DNA of 64,000 nt from Candidatus Poribacteria bacterium (GCA_022827185.1 JAJDTM010000031.1:1-64000), one strand, 5' to 3'. Counted from the first letter of the stretch, positions 35,338 through 44,268 are shown. The notes: generated by a model not told the origin, from the letters alone. Program-made: numbers and translations.

Positions 35338-36588
35338 ATGGGCAAAAAACCGATTCTATCCATCGTGGTCCCGGTTTACAACGAAGAGGACAACATCCGT
35401 CCGTTATTTGAAAAAATTCAAACGGTATGTGAGGCAATTGGCGATGCGTATGAAGTGTTATTCGTGGATGACGGCAGCAAGGACCAAACTTTCGCGGTGC
35501 TTTCGGAACTGAGTAAACAGGAAGCGCGATTGTCAGTCATCCGATTCCGACGGAATGCTGGACAGACAGCAGCGATGGCGGCGGGCTTTGAATTCGCACA
35601 AGGTGAGCGGATTATCAGTATGGACGGGGATTTGCAAAACGATCCGAGTGATATTCCGAAGCTGCTTGAGAAACTCGACGAAGGTTATGACTTGGTGTGC
35701 GGCTGGCGCAAAGAGAGACAGGATAAATTCTTGACGCGTCGCGTTCCGTCTATTATTGCGAATTGGATAATCGGTAAAGTGACAAGGGTCCCGATCCATG
35801 ACAATGGATGCTCGCTTAAAGCGTACCGCGCGTCGGTTATTAAACAGGTTCCGCTCTATGGAGAGATGCACCGATTTATTCCGGCGATGTCTACGGTCGT
35901 TGGTGCACGGATTGCCGAAATTGTTGTTTCACATCACCCGCGACGTTTCGGGGAAAGCAAGTACGGGCTTGGAAGGGTGTGGCGTGTGATGTTGGACATT
36001 ATTGCCTTCAAGTTCATTATTTCTGTCTTCACGTCGCGCCCGGAAACACAAGCACCTAAAAGTCTGTGGCAACGGTTATCAGATGTCCTTTTCAACCGGA
36101 AGCAGAAAGCATTCCGTGCTGCAGCGATTTTAAGTCTCCCATTTTTCATTTTAGGTCGCATTCTATTTGGGACTGCTAACATTGCCGCATTTAGCTGCCT
36201 CGGTTTAGCTATAACTTTACTGGTACTTGGATTGCTGACAGAGAATAAAATTAAACAGGCTAAACAGGAGTCTCGTGAGTTGGGTAAACTCGTCCGCTTT
36301 TTTATATCTGGCTGTAAGCGGAGACCCGTTCGGCTTTTTGGTCGCATCGGCGTGATATTGCTGATATTTGGCGGCATTTTTTTAATTCCACAAGTGGCTT
36401 CTCTTTCGGCGGAAGTGTTGAACATTACAGGGTCAAATTTGAGTTCCATTATTATCACTACCGGTATTCTGATATTCTGCTTTGGGCTTTTCGGCGAACT
36501 CATGGCGTTTGCGAATGCGAAACGGGTCAAAGAATACAGTGTTGAAACATTCTTAAACGCTAACAACGAGGAGACATGTAGTGAATAG
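35338..36588 (+). CDS. GT2 glycosyltransferase with C-terminal membrane helices (polyprenyl-phosphate sugar transferase-like)
   Basis: A 416-residue protein. The N-terminal GT-A domain (about 1-230) opens with ILSIVVPVYNEEDNIRPLFE and has VLFVDDGSKDQTF, RFRRNAGQTAAMAAGFEFA and SMDGDLQNDPSDI, where DGD is the DxD metal motif. This pattern is that of DPM1/GtrB-type enzymes that put a sugar on a lipid phosphate. HHPRRFGESKYGLGRVWRVM follows. After it are helices near 260-300 and 345-405 that anchor it in the membrane. AGAGAGG lies before the ATG; it overlaps the next gene by 8 bp. Confidence 0.9.
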   Translation: MGKKPILSIVVPVYNEEDNIRPLFEKIQTVCEAIGDAYEVLFVDDGSKDQTFAVLSELSKQEARLSVIRFRRNAGQTAAMAAGFEFAQGERIISMDGDLQNDPSDIPKLLEKLDEGYDLVCGWRKERQDKFLTRRVPSIIANWIIGKVTRVPIHDNGCSLKAYRASVIKQVPLYGEMHRFIPAMSTVVGARIAEIVVSHHPRRFGESKYGLGRVWRVMLDIIAFKFIISVFTSRPETQAPKSLWQRLSDVLFNRKQKAFRAAAILSLPFFILGRILFGTANIAAFSCLGLAITLLVLGLLTENKIKQAKQESRELGKLVRFFISGCKRRPVRLFGRIGVILLIFGGIFLIPQVASLSAEVLNITGSNLSSIIITTGILIFCFGLFGELMAFANAKRVKEYSVETFLNANNEETCSE

Positions 36589-37732
36589 CCCTTCAGGGTG
36601 CAATACTTGGCAACATTGGCGAAGCGAATTTCCGGTAACTGAAACTTATATCTATATGAATCACGCCGGTGTTGCGCCGTTATCGCGCCGTGTGCAAGAG
36701 GCGATGGCAGGATTCATGGAAGATGCCACGCTTCACGGTGCAGTGCACGCCGATGATTGGGCAGAAACAGCAGAGGTATGCCGTACAGCAGCAGCACGAC
36801 TTATTAATGCTGACGCTACCGAAATCGCCTTTATGAAGAATACGACGCAAGGTATTCTTATCGCTGCGAACGGTATCGACTGGCAAGCGGGTGACAATGT
36901 CGTCACAACAGCGGTTGAGTTTCCTGCGAATGTCTATCCGTGGTGGCGTTTGAAGGAACGTTACGGTGTTAGCACGCGCATGGTCCCGGAACGGGACGGA
37001 CGTATCCACATCGAAGATGTTGCCGCTGCGATTGACGAACGGACACGCGTTTTAACAATCAGCCATGTAGAATTTGCCTCTGGCTTCCGAAACGATATTG
37101 AAGCCCTCGGTACACTGTGCCGCGAACGCGACATCTGGTTTGTTGTGGACGCTATTCAGAGTCTCGGTGTGGTTGAAGTGGATGTGAAACTGTGTAACGT
37201 GGATATTCTCGCCGCCGATGGACATAAATGGTTGTTAGCACCGGAGGGTGCGGCGATATTTTACTGTGCCGACGAAAGACGGGAGCAATTGATTAACACG
37301 AACATCGGTTGGGCAAGTGTCGTAAATCCGCGAGATTTTCTCAATTATGATTTGACCCAGAAACCGGACGCAACGCGTTTTGAAGAGGGGTCTTACAACA
37401 GCATCGGGTTATATGGACTCAAAGCGGCGATTGATTTATTGCATGACATCGGTATCCGCAGAATTGAAGCGCGTGTCTTGGAAATCACGGCACGTCTAAT
37501 ATCAGGGTTAGAGGCGAAGGGGTATCATGTTCTCACGCGAAAAGCGGACGCAGAACGGGCGGGTATTGTTATCTTTGAAAGTGACCGATACACGCCTACC
37601 GAAATCTATGAGACGCTTTACAACGCGCATATAATTACAGCAGAACGCGGGAGTGGTGTTAGAGTCTCACCTCATTTTTACAATACAGCGTCTGAGATTG
37701 AACGTCTGCTTGAAGTGCTGCCAGAGGTTTAG
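36581..37732 (+). CDS. Class V pyridoxal-phosphate aminotransferase / cysteine desulfurase-like enzyme
   Basis: A GTG start at 36581 inside the previous gene with GAGGAG eight nt upstream; 383 residues. Motifs: YIYMNHAGVAPLSRRV at the N-terminus, FMKNTTQGILIAANGI, FVVDAIQSLGVVEVDV (Asp for the pyridine N) and ILAADGHKWLLAPEGAA with the PLP Lys. The closest general match is the SufS/isopenicillin-N-epimerase branch. The SufS active-site Cys loop is not visible near the C-terminus (TAERGSGVRVSPHFYN), so cysteine desulfurase activity is unlikely. Overlap with the GT2 gene implies one operon. Confidence 0.88.
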   Translation: MNSPSGCNTWQHWRSEFPVTETYIYMNHAGVAPLSRRVQEAMAGFMEDATLHGAVHADDWAETAEVCRTAAARLINADATEIAFMKNTTQGILIAANGIDWQAGDNVVTTAVEFPANVYPWWRLKERYGVSTRMVPERDGRIHIEDVAAAIDERTRVLTISHVEFASGFRNDIEALGTLCRERDIWFVVDAIQSLGVVEVDVKLCNVDILAADGHKWLLAPEGAAIFYCADERREQLINTNIGWASVVNPRDFLNYDLTQKPDATRFEEGSYNSIGLYGLKAAIDLLHDIGIRRIEARVLEITARLISGLEAKGYHVLTRKADAERAGIVIFESDRYTPTEIYETLYNAHIITAERGSGVRVSPHFYNTASEIERLLEVLPEV

Positions 37733-37744
37733 TGCGTAGAAAAG

Positions 37745-39277
37745 ATGCACAAGCACCAAAATTATAAAGGGAAAAAATTGGAAACCATGCATACACAACA
37801 TAACATTCAGACGTATATAGTGAAGCGTGTCTTAACAATGTGCTTGTCGCTTATCCTCGGATCTCTACTGATACTCAGTGCTTGTACAATGCCGGGTGGC
37901 AATCAGAAGGTGAGTAAGATTCGTCTCTCTATTCAAAACACGTTACCGATCAAGCGGAAAAATGTCCCGATCATATTGACTGGGTACCAACTCCGAAAGG
38001 TGAACCCCGATTTCTCGTTTAAAGCCTATTCTGTTGTCACTGGAAAAGCCCCGCGGGAAGTAATGATTCCGGCACAAGCAGATGACTTGGACTATGATGG
38101 TGAGCGCGATCAACTCTGTTTTCTGATAGATTTGGAACCGGAAGAGACGAAAGAGGTATCAATCCTTTACGATCCAACTGTTAGGGCGACATTGACGCTC
38201 GACATCAACAAGCAGACGCGCGCGGCAATCTTTCCGGAACTGGATGCTGTAGCAGCTATGGAATCCAATTTAATTGCGTATCTATTGAAACCGAACGGTG
38301 CCTTCACTGCGTATGGCAAAAAGCGGGTGAAACGCTTCAGTATGGATGCAATGTTCCAAGCTGAGTTAGATCAAGCCGAATTAGACAGAATGCCACTCTC
38401 ACCCGAACTCAGGCAACACTTTGAGAGTAATGATATATCCCTTTCCCAACAGGTCCAGATAGAAATACAGAAACCTGAACGGCAGTGGGTCGTCCGAGAT
38501 CTTGAGAACCAAGAAACCTACTTCATCCGTAAGTCGTCCGGTAGTGAGGTTTCTGATTTAGGTCAGGAAACGCAGATGGATGGAGAGTTGAACGTTGTCG
38601 AATCAATTGGTTTATCGCTGAACGCGCTTCTCAACCCGGAAACCACTGAAATGATTCCGCTAAACGCATCTGAAGGTTTAATAGGCTGCGGTGGCATAGC
38701 ACTCTGGGATAAAGAAAAGGCAGAGATGATTCCGCTACCTGCTGAAGGCAACTATGTCCGAATTCTTGCCGACGGTTCTATCCGCTCCATCGTTCAAAGG
38801 GTTGTGCCTGAGTGGAACATTGAAGGTGAGACCCATCGATTAACCTCAACAACCTTCATCTATGGCGAAAATCCGTGGATTGAGCATCACATCCATATTG
38901 ATGGAAACTTGCCTACCGGTTACGCCATCGCCACAGGTATCCCGAATCTGCAGGGTACGAATAAAGCGGACAAAGAACAGGGCTGGATATGGAGTTGGGG
39001 CACGGATCCGCGTGGGATGGATACACTCGGCATTGCACTCATTGCCCCCACCGATCGCTATGCACAAGAGACAAACAGCCCTGAGAAAGACGATCTTTTG
39101 CCGGTTCTCCTAACACCTGACGCAGACGGTAGACTTAACTATCGTACGTTTGCTATCTGGGGTGGCGGTATTGACGGTATTGAGATGGAAACGGAATTCG
39201 CGGATCACGTTCAAAGGACGACGACTGTGTTAAAGACCCCTCCACTCATCAAGTTCTTACCAAAAGAGGAAGAGTAG
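37745..39277 (+). CDS. Lipoprotein with DUF4861-like architecture
   Basis: The longest frame is 510 residues; an ATG at 37787 is an alternative. The signal CLSLILGSLLILSACT ends in a lipobox (LSAC). The body is rich in beta strands: RLSIQNTLPIKRKNVPIIL near the N-terminus, then IPLNASEGLIGCGGIALWD, and a C-terminal half with EGETHRLTSTTFIYGENPWI, GYAIATGIPN and QGWIWSWGT. The order resembles the DUF4861 family, mostly found near polysaccharide-degradation genes; this is a tentative match. The TAG stop (39275-39277) is the second to fourth base of a dispersed palindrome. Confidence 0.75.
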   Translation: MHKHQNYKGKKLETMHTQHNIQTYIVKRVLTMCLSLILGSLLILSACTMPGGNQKVSKIRLSIQNTLPIKRKNVPIILTGYQLRKVNPDFSFKAYSVVTGKAPREVMIPAQADDLDYDGERDQLCFLIDLEPEETKEVSILYDPTVRATLTLDINKQTRAAIFPELDAVAAMESNLIAYLLKPNGAFTAYGKKRVKRFSMDAMFQAELDQAELDRMPLSPELRQHFESNDISLSQQVQIEIQKPERQWVVRDLENQETYFIRKSSGSEVSDLGQETQMDGELNVVESIGLSLNALLNPETTEMIPLNASEGLIGCGGIALWDKEKAEMIPLPAEGNYVRILADGSIRSIVQRVVPEWNIEGETHRLTSTTFIYGENPWIEHHIHIDGNLPTGYAIATGIPNLQGTNKADKEQGWIWSWGTDPRGMDTLGIALIAPTDRYAQETNSPEKDDLLPVLLTPDADGRLNYRTFAIWGGGIDGIEMETEFADHVQRTTTVLKTPPLIKFLPKEEE

Positions 39278-39300
39278 GGGCGAGGTGACCTCGCTCCTAC
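39274..39300. repeat. GTAGGGGCGAGG palindrome supplying a stop codon
   Basis: GTAGGGGCGAGG-TGA-CCTCGCTCCTAC, one mismatch between the arms. The TAG at 39275-39277 ends the upstream lipoprotein gene, and the element ends 13 bp before the next ATG. Confidence 0.8.
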
Positions 39301-39313
39301 GATCGGAGAAATT

Positions 39314-39913
39314 ATGCTTATCAAGGAAGCGTGTTTACAACGCATCGCACACCAACGGACAGATGAAATCGTCATCACAACGATGGGAACTACCGTGCCG
39401 TGGGGTAAAATATCAACACATCCGCTGGACTATGCCTCCGTCGGTAGTGCGATGGGACACGCCGCTGACTTCGCGCTCGGCATCGCACTCGCAAAACCGG
39501 ATAAAAGGATAGTTGTGCTTAACGGCGATGGTAGCATGCTAATGTGTTTAGGCACATTGGCAACAATTACTGCGCTGAATACACCCCCGCCTAATTATCT
39601 CCTTTTTGTCTGTGACAACGGGACCTACGAGGTTACAGGCAATCAACCTGTGCCTGCGGGTAACGCCGGTTTTAGCTGGTCGATGATTGCAAAAGGTGCC
39701 GGTTTTGAACGGGTTTATGAATTTGATGATTTAAACGCATTTGAAACCGAACTCCCGAAAATCTGGAATGAAGTTGGACCTATTTTTGTGAGTCTAAAGA
39801 TTGCGCAGGCACACGAACCGCCGCCGGATCGGTGGGGTGGTTTTCCTTATCCATATTTACAGGAATCGCTCGCTGAATCTACACATAAGTTAAAACAAGC
39901 ACTTGCAAGGTAG
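39314..39913 (+). CDS. Thiamine-pyrophosphate-binding enzyme, beta (C-terminal) half only
   Basis: A 199-residue protein equal to the TPP-binding domain alone. VVLNGDGSMLMCLGTLATI and the following FVCDNGTYEVTG form the GDG(x)n-N metal/diphosphate motif, and SVGSAMGHAADFALGIALA is the domain's usual first helix. Phosphonopyruvate and sulfopyruvate decarboxylases may be split into alpha and beta chains like this, but no alpha chain (pyrimidine-binding half) lies next to it. The reaction is therefore unknown. Its stop TAG lies inside the first 40-bp repeat unit. Confidence 0.85.
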   Translation: MLIKEACLQRIAHQRTDEIVITTMGTTVPWGKISTHPLDYASVGSAMGHAADFALGIALAKPDKRIVVLNGDGSMLMCLGTLATITALNTPPPNYLLFVCDNGTYEVTGNQPVPAGNAGFSWSMIAKGAGFERVYEFDDLNAFETELPKIWNEVGPIFVSLKIAQAHEPPPDRWGGFPYPYLQESLAESTHKLKQALAR

Positions 39914-39985
39914 TAGGCACGCTCCGTCGTGCCGTAACCCACAGGCAAGGTAGCAGGCACGCTCAGCCGTGCCGTAACCCATAGG
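39906..39985. repeat. 40-bp tandem repeat, two units, GGCACGC...CGTGCCGT
   Basis: Units 39906-39945 and 39946-39985, each CAAGGTAG(T/C)AGGCACGCT followed by CGTGCCGTAACCCA. Each unit has a small palindrome. The first unit holds the stop codon of the TPP gene, and the aldo/keto reductase ATG lies six bases after the second. A single related unit lies at 15628-15652. Confidence 0.85.
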
Positions 39986-39991
39986 ACAATT

Positions 39992-40894
39992 ATGGAAACC
40001 GCCACAAAATTAGAAACCCGACGGATGGGACGTACTGAGATGAATCCGAACGCGCTTGCGCTCGGTGCAGCGTGGATCTGGCAGAAATCGGATGCTGAAG
40101 TCATCGGTGCGATCCGACGCGGTATTGAACTCGGTATTAATTACATTGACACTTATCCGGGACACGCGGAACACCTTTGGGGAGAGGCACTCTCCGGTGG
40201 ACTGCGAGAGAAAGTCTATCTACAAGCCAAAGTAGGTACGCATCCGGAACGACGGAAAGATTTCTCTGCAGATGGTACACGCTGGAGTGTCACGAACAGT
40301 CTCAAAGACCTCCGCACAGATTACCTGGATGCCGTGCTTATTCACGATCCTAATGATATGGAGAGTGTGTTGTCACCCGGTCGCGCTTTGGATACCCTGC
40401 TTGAGATGAAAGCGGAAGGCTCTATTCGACATATCGGTGCGGGTGTGCGTTCTCATGAATTCCACAAAGAACTGATTGAAACGGGACATATCGACATTAT
40501 CCTTACCTTCTTAGATTATACGCTGCTATCGCAATCAGTGGCAGAGACGACGCTGCCCTTGGCGCGCCAGCACGATGTCGGTATTATTCTCGCGAGTCCA
40601 CTGGGCATGGGGAGTTTGACGGGTGCAGAACCAAACGTCGAAGATGAACGTCGCCGGAATCCCGATGCGGAACCGAAGGCGTACTTGATGTGGAAGTGGT
40701 GTCAGGAACGTGGTGTCAATATCCGCCATTTGGCGATGCAATTTTGTCTCGCTGCGCCGATAGATGGTGTTGTTATGTTCGGTCCTGCAGATACATCGCA
40801 AGTAGAAGATGGGTATGCAGCGGCGACGGCTGATATTCCAGAGGATATTTGGGAGGCGTTTGAGGCGGAATTTGGTATCAAGCGCGGTATGTAG
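39992..40894 (+). CDS. Aldo/keto reductase family protein
   Basis: A 300-residue (beta/alpha)8 protein. Catalytic tetrad candidates: Asp in NYIDTYPGHAEHLWGEAL with Tyr next to it, Lys in VYLQAKVGTHPE, and His in DAVLIHDPNDME. IRHIGAGVRSHEF and IILASPLGMGSLTG follow the family pattern. It should reduce a carbonyl with NAD(P)H. The normal Y in AKR (D-T-A-x-x-Y) is shifted here (D-T-Y-P-G-H), so activity should not be assumed. The start lies directly after the tandem repeat and has no clear Shine-Dalgarno. Confidence 0.85.
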   Translation: METATKLETRRMGRTEMNPNALALGAAWIWQKSDAEVIGAIRRGIELGINYIDTYPGHAEHLWGEALSGGLREKVYLQAKVGTHPERRKDFSADGTRWSVTNSLKDLRTDYLDAVLIHDPNDMESVLSPGRALDTLLEMKAEGSIRHIGAGVRSHEFHKELIETGHIDIILTFLDYTLLSQSVAETTLPLARQHDVGIILASPLGMGSLTGAEPNVEDERRRNPDAEPKAYLMWKWCQERGVNIRHLAMQFCLAAPIDGVVMFGPADTSQVEDGYAAATADIPEDIWEAFEAEFGIKRGM

Positions 40895-40916
40895 AGCAGT
40901 TGTAAAGCCACACTGC

Positions 40917-41717
40917 CTATGCCTTTACCCCGCTTGCCAAATCTAATGCGAATTGCTTCACTGCGGTGAGTAATTTTGTTTCGTCATCCATATTCTCTTC
41001 AATAACATTAATGATAGCACTTCCGACAATCACACCGTCCGCAATATCTGCTACCTGCTTCGCCTGTTCAGATGTTGATACACCGAACCCGACGCTGATC
41101 GGTTTGTCCGTGTGTTTGCGGAGTTCTGTAATCATCGGTGCGATCTCATCTGATAACGTCGCCCGTGCCCCCGTTACCCCCGTTACTGAAACACAATAGA
41201 TGAATCCGGTGCTGACCGATGCGATCAACTGCATCCGTTCGGGTGGACTTGTCGGTGCGACGAGAAAGATCGTGGCGAGATTATACTTCGGTGCGGCCTC
41301 AAGCAGCGGTTGTGCTTGTTCTGGTGGTAGGTCTGGCACGATGAGACCGTCAACGCCTGCCGCTTGTGCTGCCTTGCAGAATGCTTCTTCTCCCATCCGA
41401 AAGATTGGATTATAGTAACTCATCAGGGCAATCGGGATTTCTGTCTGATCGCGGAGGCTTCTCACGATTTCCAAAATCTGCTGGAGTGAGATACTATGTG
41501 CGAGTGCGCGTTCGCTTGCACGTTGGACGGTGGGTCCATCTGCAATAGGGTCGGAGAACGGGACACCAAGTTCAATGAGGTCTGCGCCTGCTGTTTCAAG
41601 TGTGAGCAGGAGTTTAGCGGTAAGTTCTGGGGTCGGGTCGCCAGCACAGAGATACGGCATAAATGCCCTGGTGTCTTGGCGTCGGAGTTCTTGAAATTTT
41701 TTGTCAATTCGATTCAT
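40917..41717 (-). CDS. trpA: Tryptophan synthase alpha chain
   Basis: A 266-residue TIM-barrel protein with catalytic E49 and D60 in IELGVPFSDPIADGPTVQRA, LMSYYNPIFRMGEEAFC, VDGLIVPDLPPEQA, GFIYCVSVTGVTGAR and the phosphate-binding PISVGFGVSTSEQ and GVIVGSAIINVI. It cleaves indole-3-glycerol phosphate to indole, which is passed to TrpB. No trpB or other trp gene is in the window; trpA has its own consensus promoter, so the pathway genes are scattered. It converges with the aldo/keto reductase gene. Confidence 0.96.
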   Translation of the reverse strand: MNRIDKKFQELRRQDTRAFMPYLCAGDPTPELTAKLLLTLETAGADLIELGVPFSDPIADGPTVQRASERALAHSISLQQILEIVRSLRDQTEIPIALMSYYNPIFRMGEEAFCKAAQAAGVDGLIVPDLPPEQAQPLLEAAPKYNLATIFLVAPTSPPERMQLIASVSTGFIYCVSVTGVTGARATLSDEIAPMITELRKHTDKPISVGFGVSTSEQAKQVADIADGVIVGSAIINVIEENMDDETKLLTAVKQFALDLASGVKA

Positions 41718-41757
41718 AGGGTATAATTGTGTTCAGGCTTTCTGTTAAGTTTTCTCA

Positions 41758-41786
41758 ATTATACCTTGCATGGATTGAATTGTCAA
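41758..41786 (-). promoter_or_regulatory. Consensus sigma-70 promoter of trpA
   Basis: Minus-strand TTGACA (41781-41786), 17-nt spacer, TATAAT (41758-41763); leader about 35 nt. No leader peptide with Trp codons or attenuator fits in so short a leader. Confidence 0.8.
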
Positions 41787-41805
41787 GTGGAGTTGAAGAA
41801 AAAAG

Positions 41806-42069
41806 CTAGGTATCAAAGTCTAAGGCTTCATCAATACGCTCAAGAATCCACTCCTTGATAAGTTCACCTGCTGGCATGTCGCGTTCCTCAGCAAGTCTTA
41901 TCACAACCTCGGTGTCTTCGGATGTTAGCCAGACAGAGGCTTTGAATTCATCGCCCTGTTTCAAGAGCGCGCCCTCCTGTTGCTGCATCTCTTGGGCTGC
42001 GAAGTATTCATGGTCATCGTAGACATCCTCGTATTCTTCAACTTCCGGATCTATGATGTGTTTAAGCAT
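41806..42069 (-). CDS. Small acidic protein with ribbon-helix-helix-like C-terminus (antitoxin candidate)
   Basis: AAAGGA before the ATG at 42069 fixes an 87-residue product. The first half is acidic (DPEVEEYEDVYDDHEYF). The second half, KASVWLTSEDTEVVIRLAEERDMPAGELIKEWILERIDEA, reads as a beta strand followed by two helices, the pattern of CopG/MetJ-type ribbon-helix-helix antitoxins. No toxin is next to it: downstream is trpA and upstream the AAA/PD-(D/E)XK gene 88 bp away, which may be its partner. Confidence 0.65.
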   Translation of the reverse strand: MLKHIIDPEVEEYEDVYDDHEYFAAQEMQQQEGALLKQGDEFKASVWLTSEDTEVVIRLAEERDMPAGELIKEWILERIDEALDFDT

Positions 42070-42157
42070 AATTTTCCTTTCCAAAAATAGGCTTCGTAGC
42101 CGACGCGTTCAAAGAAAAGCGGAGAGGTCAAGCCTTATCCGAACCATCGCCACCTGT

Positions 42158-43768
42158 TTAATCCTGAGGTGATGAGGGTTGCTTTTGCATCACAGGAATG
42201 ACGTAACTCCGGATCGTGAAACCCTCCACCGCATCTGTCTCTACCCGCGGCTCTGGAACATTTCGGTGATCAAAAACGACGTAGTATCCTTCTATCGCCT
42301 TCTCTAATTTGAGATACGCGGCGAGCTGCTGTTTGCCTGCCTGATAATGGAGCTCGCCTCTCCAAACCTTGGTCTCAACGATGTATTTTCGTTGATTATA
42401 AATGATACAGAGGTCTATCCGACCACGTCCCGTTTGGACTTCAAGGTACATGTTGCCACCCACCGCTTGGACGAACCCATCAAGATAGGTGAGGAGGAGA
42501 TGTCTGCCGACAGATTCTTGAGGCGTTTGTGGCACTTGCAAAATTTGAAAGCCTGCCCGCGCGATGAAATCTTGGAAATTGTCAAGCAGTGCCCGCATCT
42601 CAATCTCGCCCGTGTCTGTGAGGTAAGCCTGGAAACCTGTGAGGTTGTCCTCTGGAAAGTACACTGCTTCCAGCCCGTTCACTGTCGGTTTGAATGCCTG
42701 CAAGATAGCATATAAGTAAATCGGGTTAGCAATGTCACACATATTGTCTGTGCCTTTGGAAATAACTCCGTAAGTGGCAAGCGCGTTGATAAGCTCATCG
42801 CGCGGGTTGAAAGGTAATCCATCCTCATAAGCTGTAATTCGCATGAGAATTTTTTCAAAGCGCGGATCCTTGCGAATATTGGTTGTCAGATGCACAATGT
42901 TGGTGTTTTGACTGTAGAGGAGCTGCGTATGTGCCGTTGTCCAATGTGCCATCGTAATCGGATCAGTTTTCGGAATATCAAGTTCTTCTGTGAGAATCTG
43001 CGCGAGTCGGTTGACAAGGACGGGTTGGCCTGCGGTTTGCTTATGAATAGATGTGATAACTTCAGGCGTGAAGGCTTGACCGACTTCATCCGTGTATTGG
43101 CTAAGCAGTTCACGCACCTCCTCAATTGTGAAGTTAGGCAAATGGAATTCATCCTGAATATTGAATGGCGAGATGGAGCGATCGTAGTTGAGCTGGGTGA
43201 TACTTTTAACGCCGACAATGCTGGCACTGTGGGGGCATCGGGGTTTACCGGCGATGTAGATGTGGCGCAGCGTATGAAGAAAATCACTCAGGGCGGCTTG
43301 CGGAATGCCGTCAAACTCGTCAATAACAATGATGACCTTTTGTTCGTTATCTTCGCGGTTGAGAAAGTTGCCAAACTGCCTAAAGAATTCCAGCAATGAA
43401 AGATGATCGGTAAGCGTTGTGTCTGCTAAAAATTGCGCTAAAGCGTCCGAAGGTGCGCTGTCGCGTTTCTGAAAAACCTGCTCAATTCCCTGGTGAATCT
43501 GCTGGTAGAGATGCCCGTAGAAAGTGGAAGTGGAAAGGTTTTTATAGATATCGAAATTCAGCGGAATTGGAAAGTAGTTGAGTTCTTCTGTTATAAGCCT
43601 ATCGAGAGCACGCTGAAAGAAGGTGGTTTTGCCGGTTTGACGCGGTGCAAAGATGACGATATATCTGCCTTCTTTGATGCGGTTGATGAAATCGTTAATC
43701 TTCTCAGCGCGTGCGACGACATAGTTTTCCGATGGATGCACGGGCCCTTGGGTGCCGAAACGTCTCAT
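42158..43768 (-). CDS. AAA-family ATPase fused to a PD-(D/E)XK-type nuclease domain
   Basis: A 536-residue protein. Walker A is FAPRQTGKTTF (about 40-50) and Walker B VIIVIDEFDG (about 145-154), followed by a sensor-like region SASIVGVKSITQLN and a winged-helix lid around 230-360. The C-terminal 90 residues contain GRIDLCIIYNQRKYIVETKVW, the D...ExK signature of PD-(D/E)XK nucleases. This AAA-like/DUF1703-type architecture is widespread, often in many copies per genome, and without settled function; a mobile or defence role is often suggested. A small ribbon-helix-helix-like gene follows. Confidence 0.85.
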   Translation of the reverse strand: MRRFGTQGPVHPSENYVVARAEKINDFINRIKEGRYIVIFAPRQTGKTTFFQRALDRLITEELNYFPIPLNFDIYKNLSTSTFYGHLYQQIHQGIEQVFQKRDSAPSDALAQFLADTTLTDHLSLLEFFRQFGNFLNREDNEQKVIIVIDEFDGIPQAALSDFLHTLRHIYIAGKPRCPHSASIVGVKSITQLNYDRSISPFNIQDEFHLPNFTIEEVRELLSQYTDEVGQAFTPEVITSIHKQTAGQPVLVNRLAQILTEELDIPKTDPITMAHWTTAHTQLLYSQNTNIVHLTTNIRKDPRFEKILMRITAYEDGLPFNPRDELINALATYGVISKGTDNMCDIANPIYLYAILQAFKPTVNGLEAVYFPEDNLTGFQAYLTDTGEIEMRALLDNFQDFIARAGFQILQVPQTPQESVGRHLLLTYLDGFVQAVGGNMYLEVQTGRGRIDLCIIYNQRKYIVETKVWRGELHYQAGKQQLAAYLKLEKAIEGYYVVFDHRNVPEPRVETDAVEGFTIRSYVIPVMQKQPSSPQD

Positions 43769-43911
43769 TTTCCTCTCCGTTTCTGGTGCGTCTCAATATT
43801 ATTTTTCTGGTCTCACCGGAACGTCGCCATATAGTTTGGTTAAATACCTCTACACAGAAACCGACATTCGCCCTTACAGATAGTGTGAGATATGCTTTTT
43901 TAGCATCCATC

Positions 43912-44268
43912 TCATAAAACTGTTTCCAATACAACGGTTTGCCTGACAAAATCAATCTCCAGACGATACCCTCGTAGTAAATGAGTCCCTATAAGAATAT
44001 CACTATCAACCACGAAAGTAACCTCTGCCGGAATCATCTTGCCATCAAAAAAGAAATTAACCTGATAAAGTTCTTCCTTAATCGTTTGTCCGCCAGCTAA
44101 TATGGAAGTCACTTCTCCTATATATTGAGGGTTTAATGCTTCTCGTAATGTTTCGGGCAATTCCAGGTCTCCGTTGAAGCCCGTATCAATAGTCGCTACC
44201 CACTCTTGCCCTGCAATAGAAAGCGAAATTGTTGGCACCCCTGTATCCGATACTGTTCCTTGAATCAC
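43912..44268 (-). CDS. Single-domain clan AA (retropepsin-like) aspartic protease
   Basis: The GTG at 44268 overlaps the TGA of the previous gene in the four bases GTGA; 118 residues. WVATIDTGFNGDLELP has the D-T-G active-site triad of retropepsins, and DILIGTHLLRGYRLEIDF supplies the usual I-L-G-x-x-L second motif. With one DTG per chain it must work as a homodimer. No signal peptide. Bacterial members are often next to small antitoxin-like genes, as here. The substrate is unknown. Confidence 0.8.
   Translation of the reverse strand: MIQGTVSDTGVPTISLSIAGQEWVATIDTGFNGDLELPETLREALNPQYIGEVTSILAGGQTIKEELYQVNFFFDGKMIPAEVTFVVDSDILIGTHLLRGYRLEIDFVRQTVVLETVL

Noticed and set aside
36581..37732. Class V enzyme as cysteine desulfurase SufS
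   Set aside because: The Cys-bearing loop of SufS/IscS near the C-terminus is not seen and no suf genes are adjacent.
42890..43399. 169-codon plus-strand frame opposite the AAA/nuclease gene
   Set aside because: The opposite strand carries Walker and nuclease motifs; no start signal for the antisense frame.
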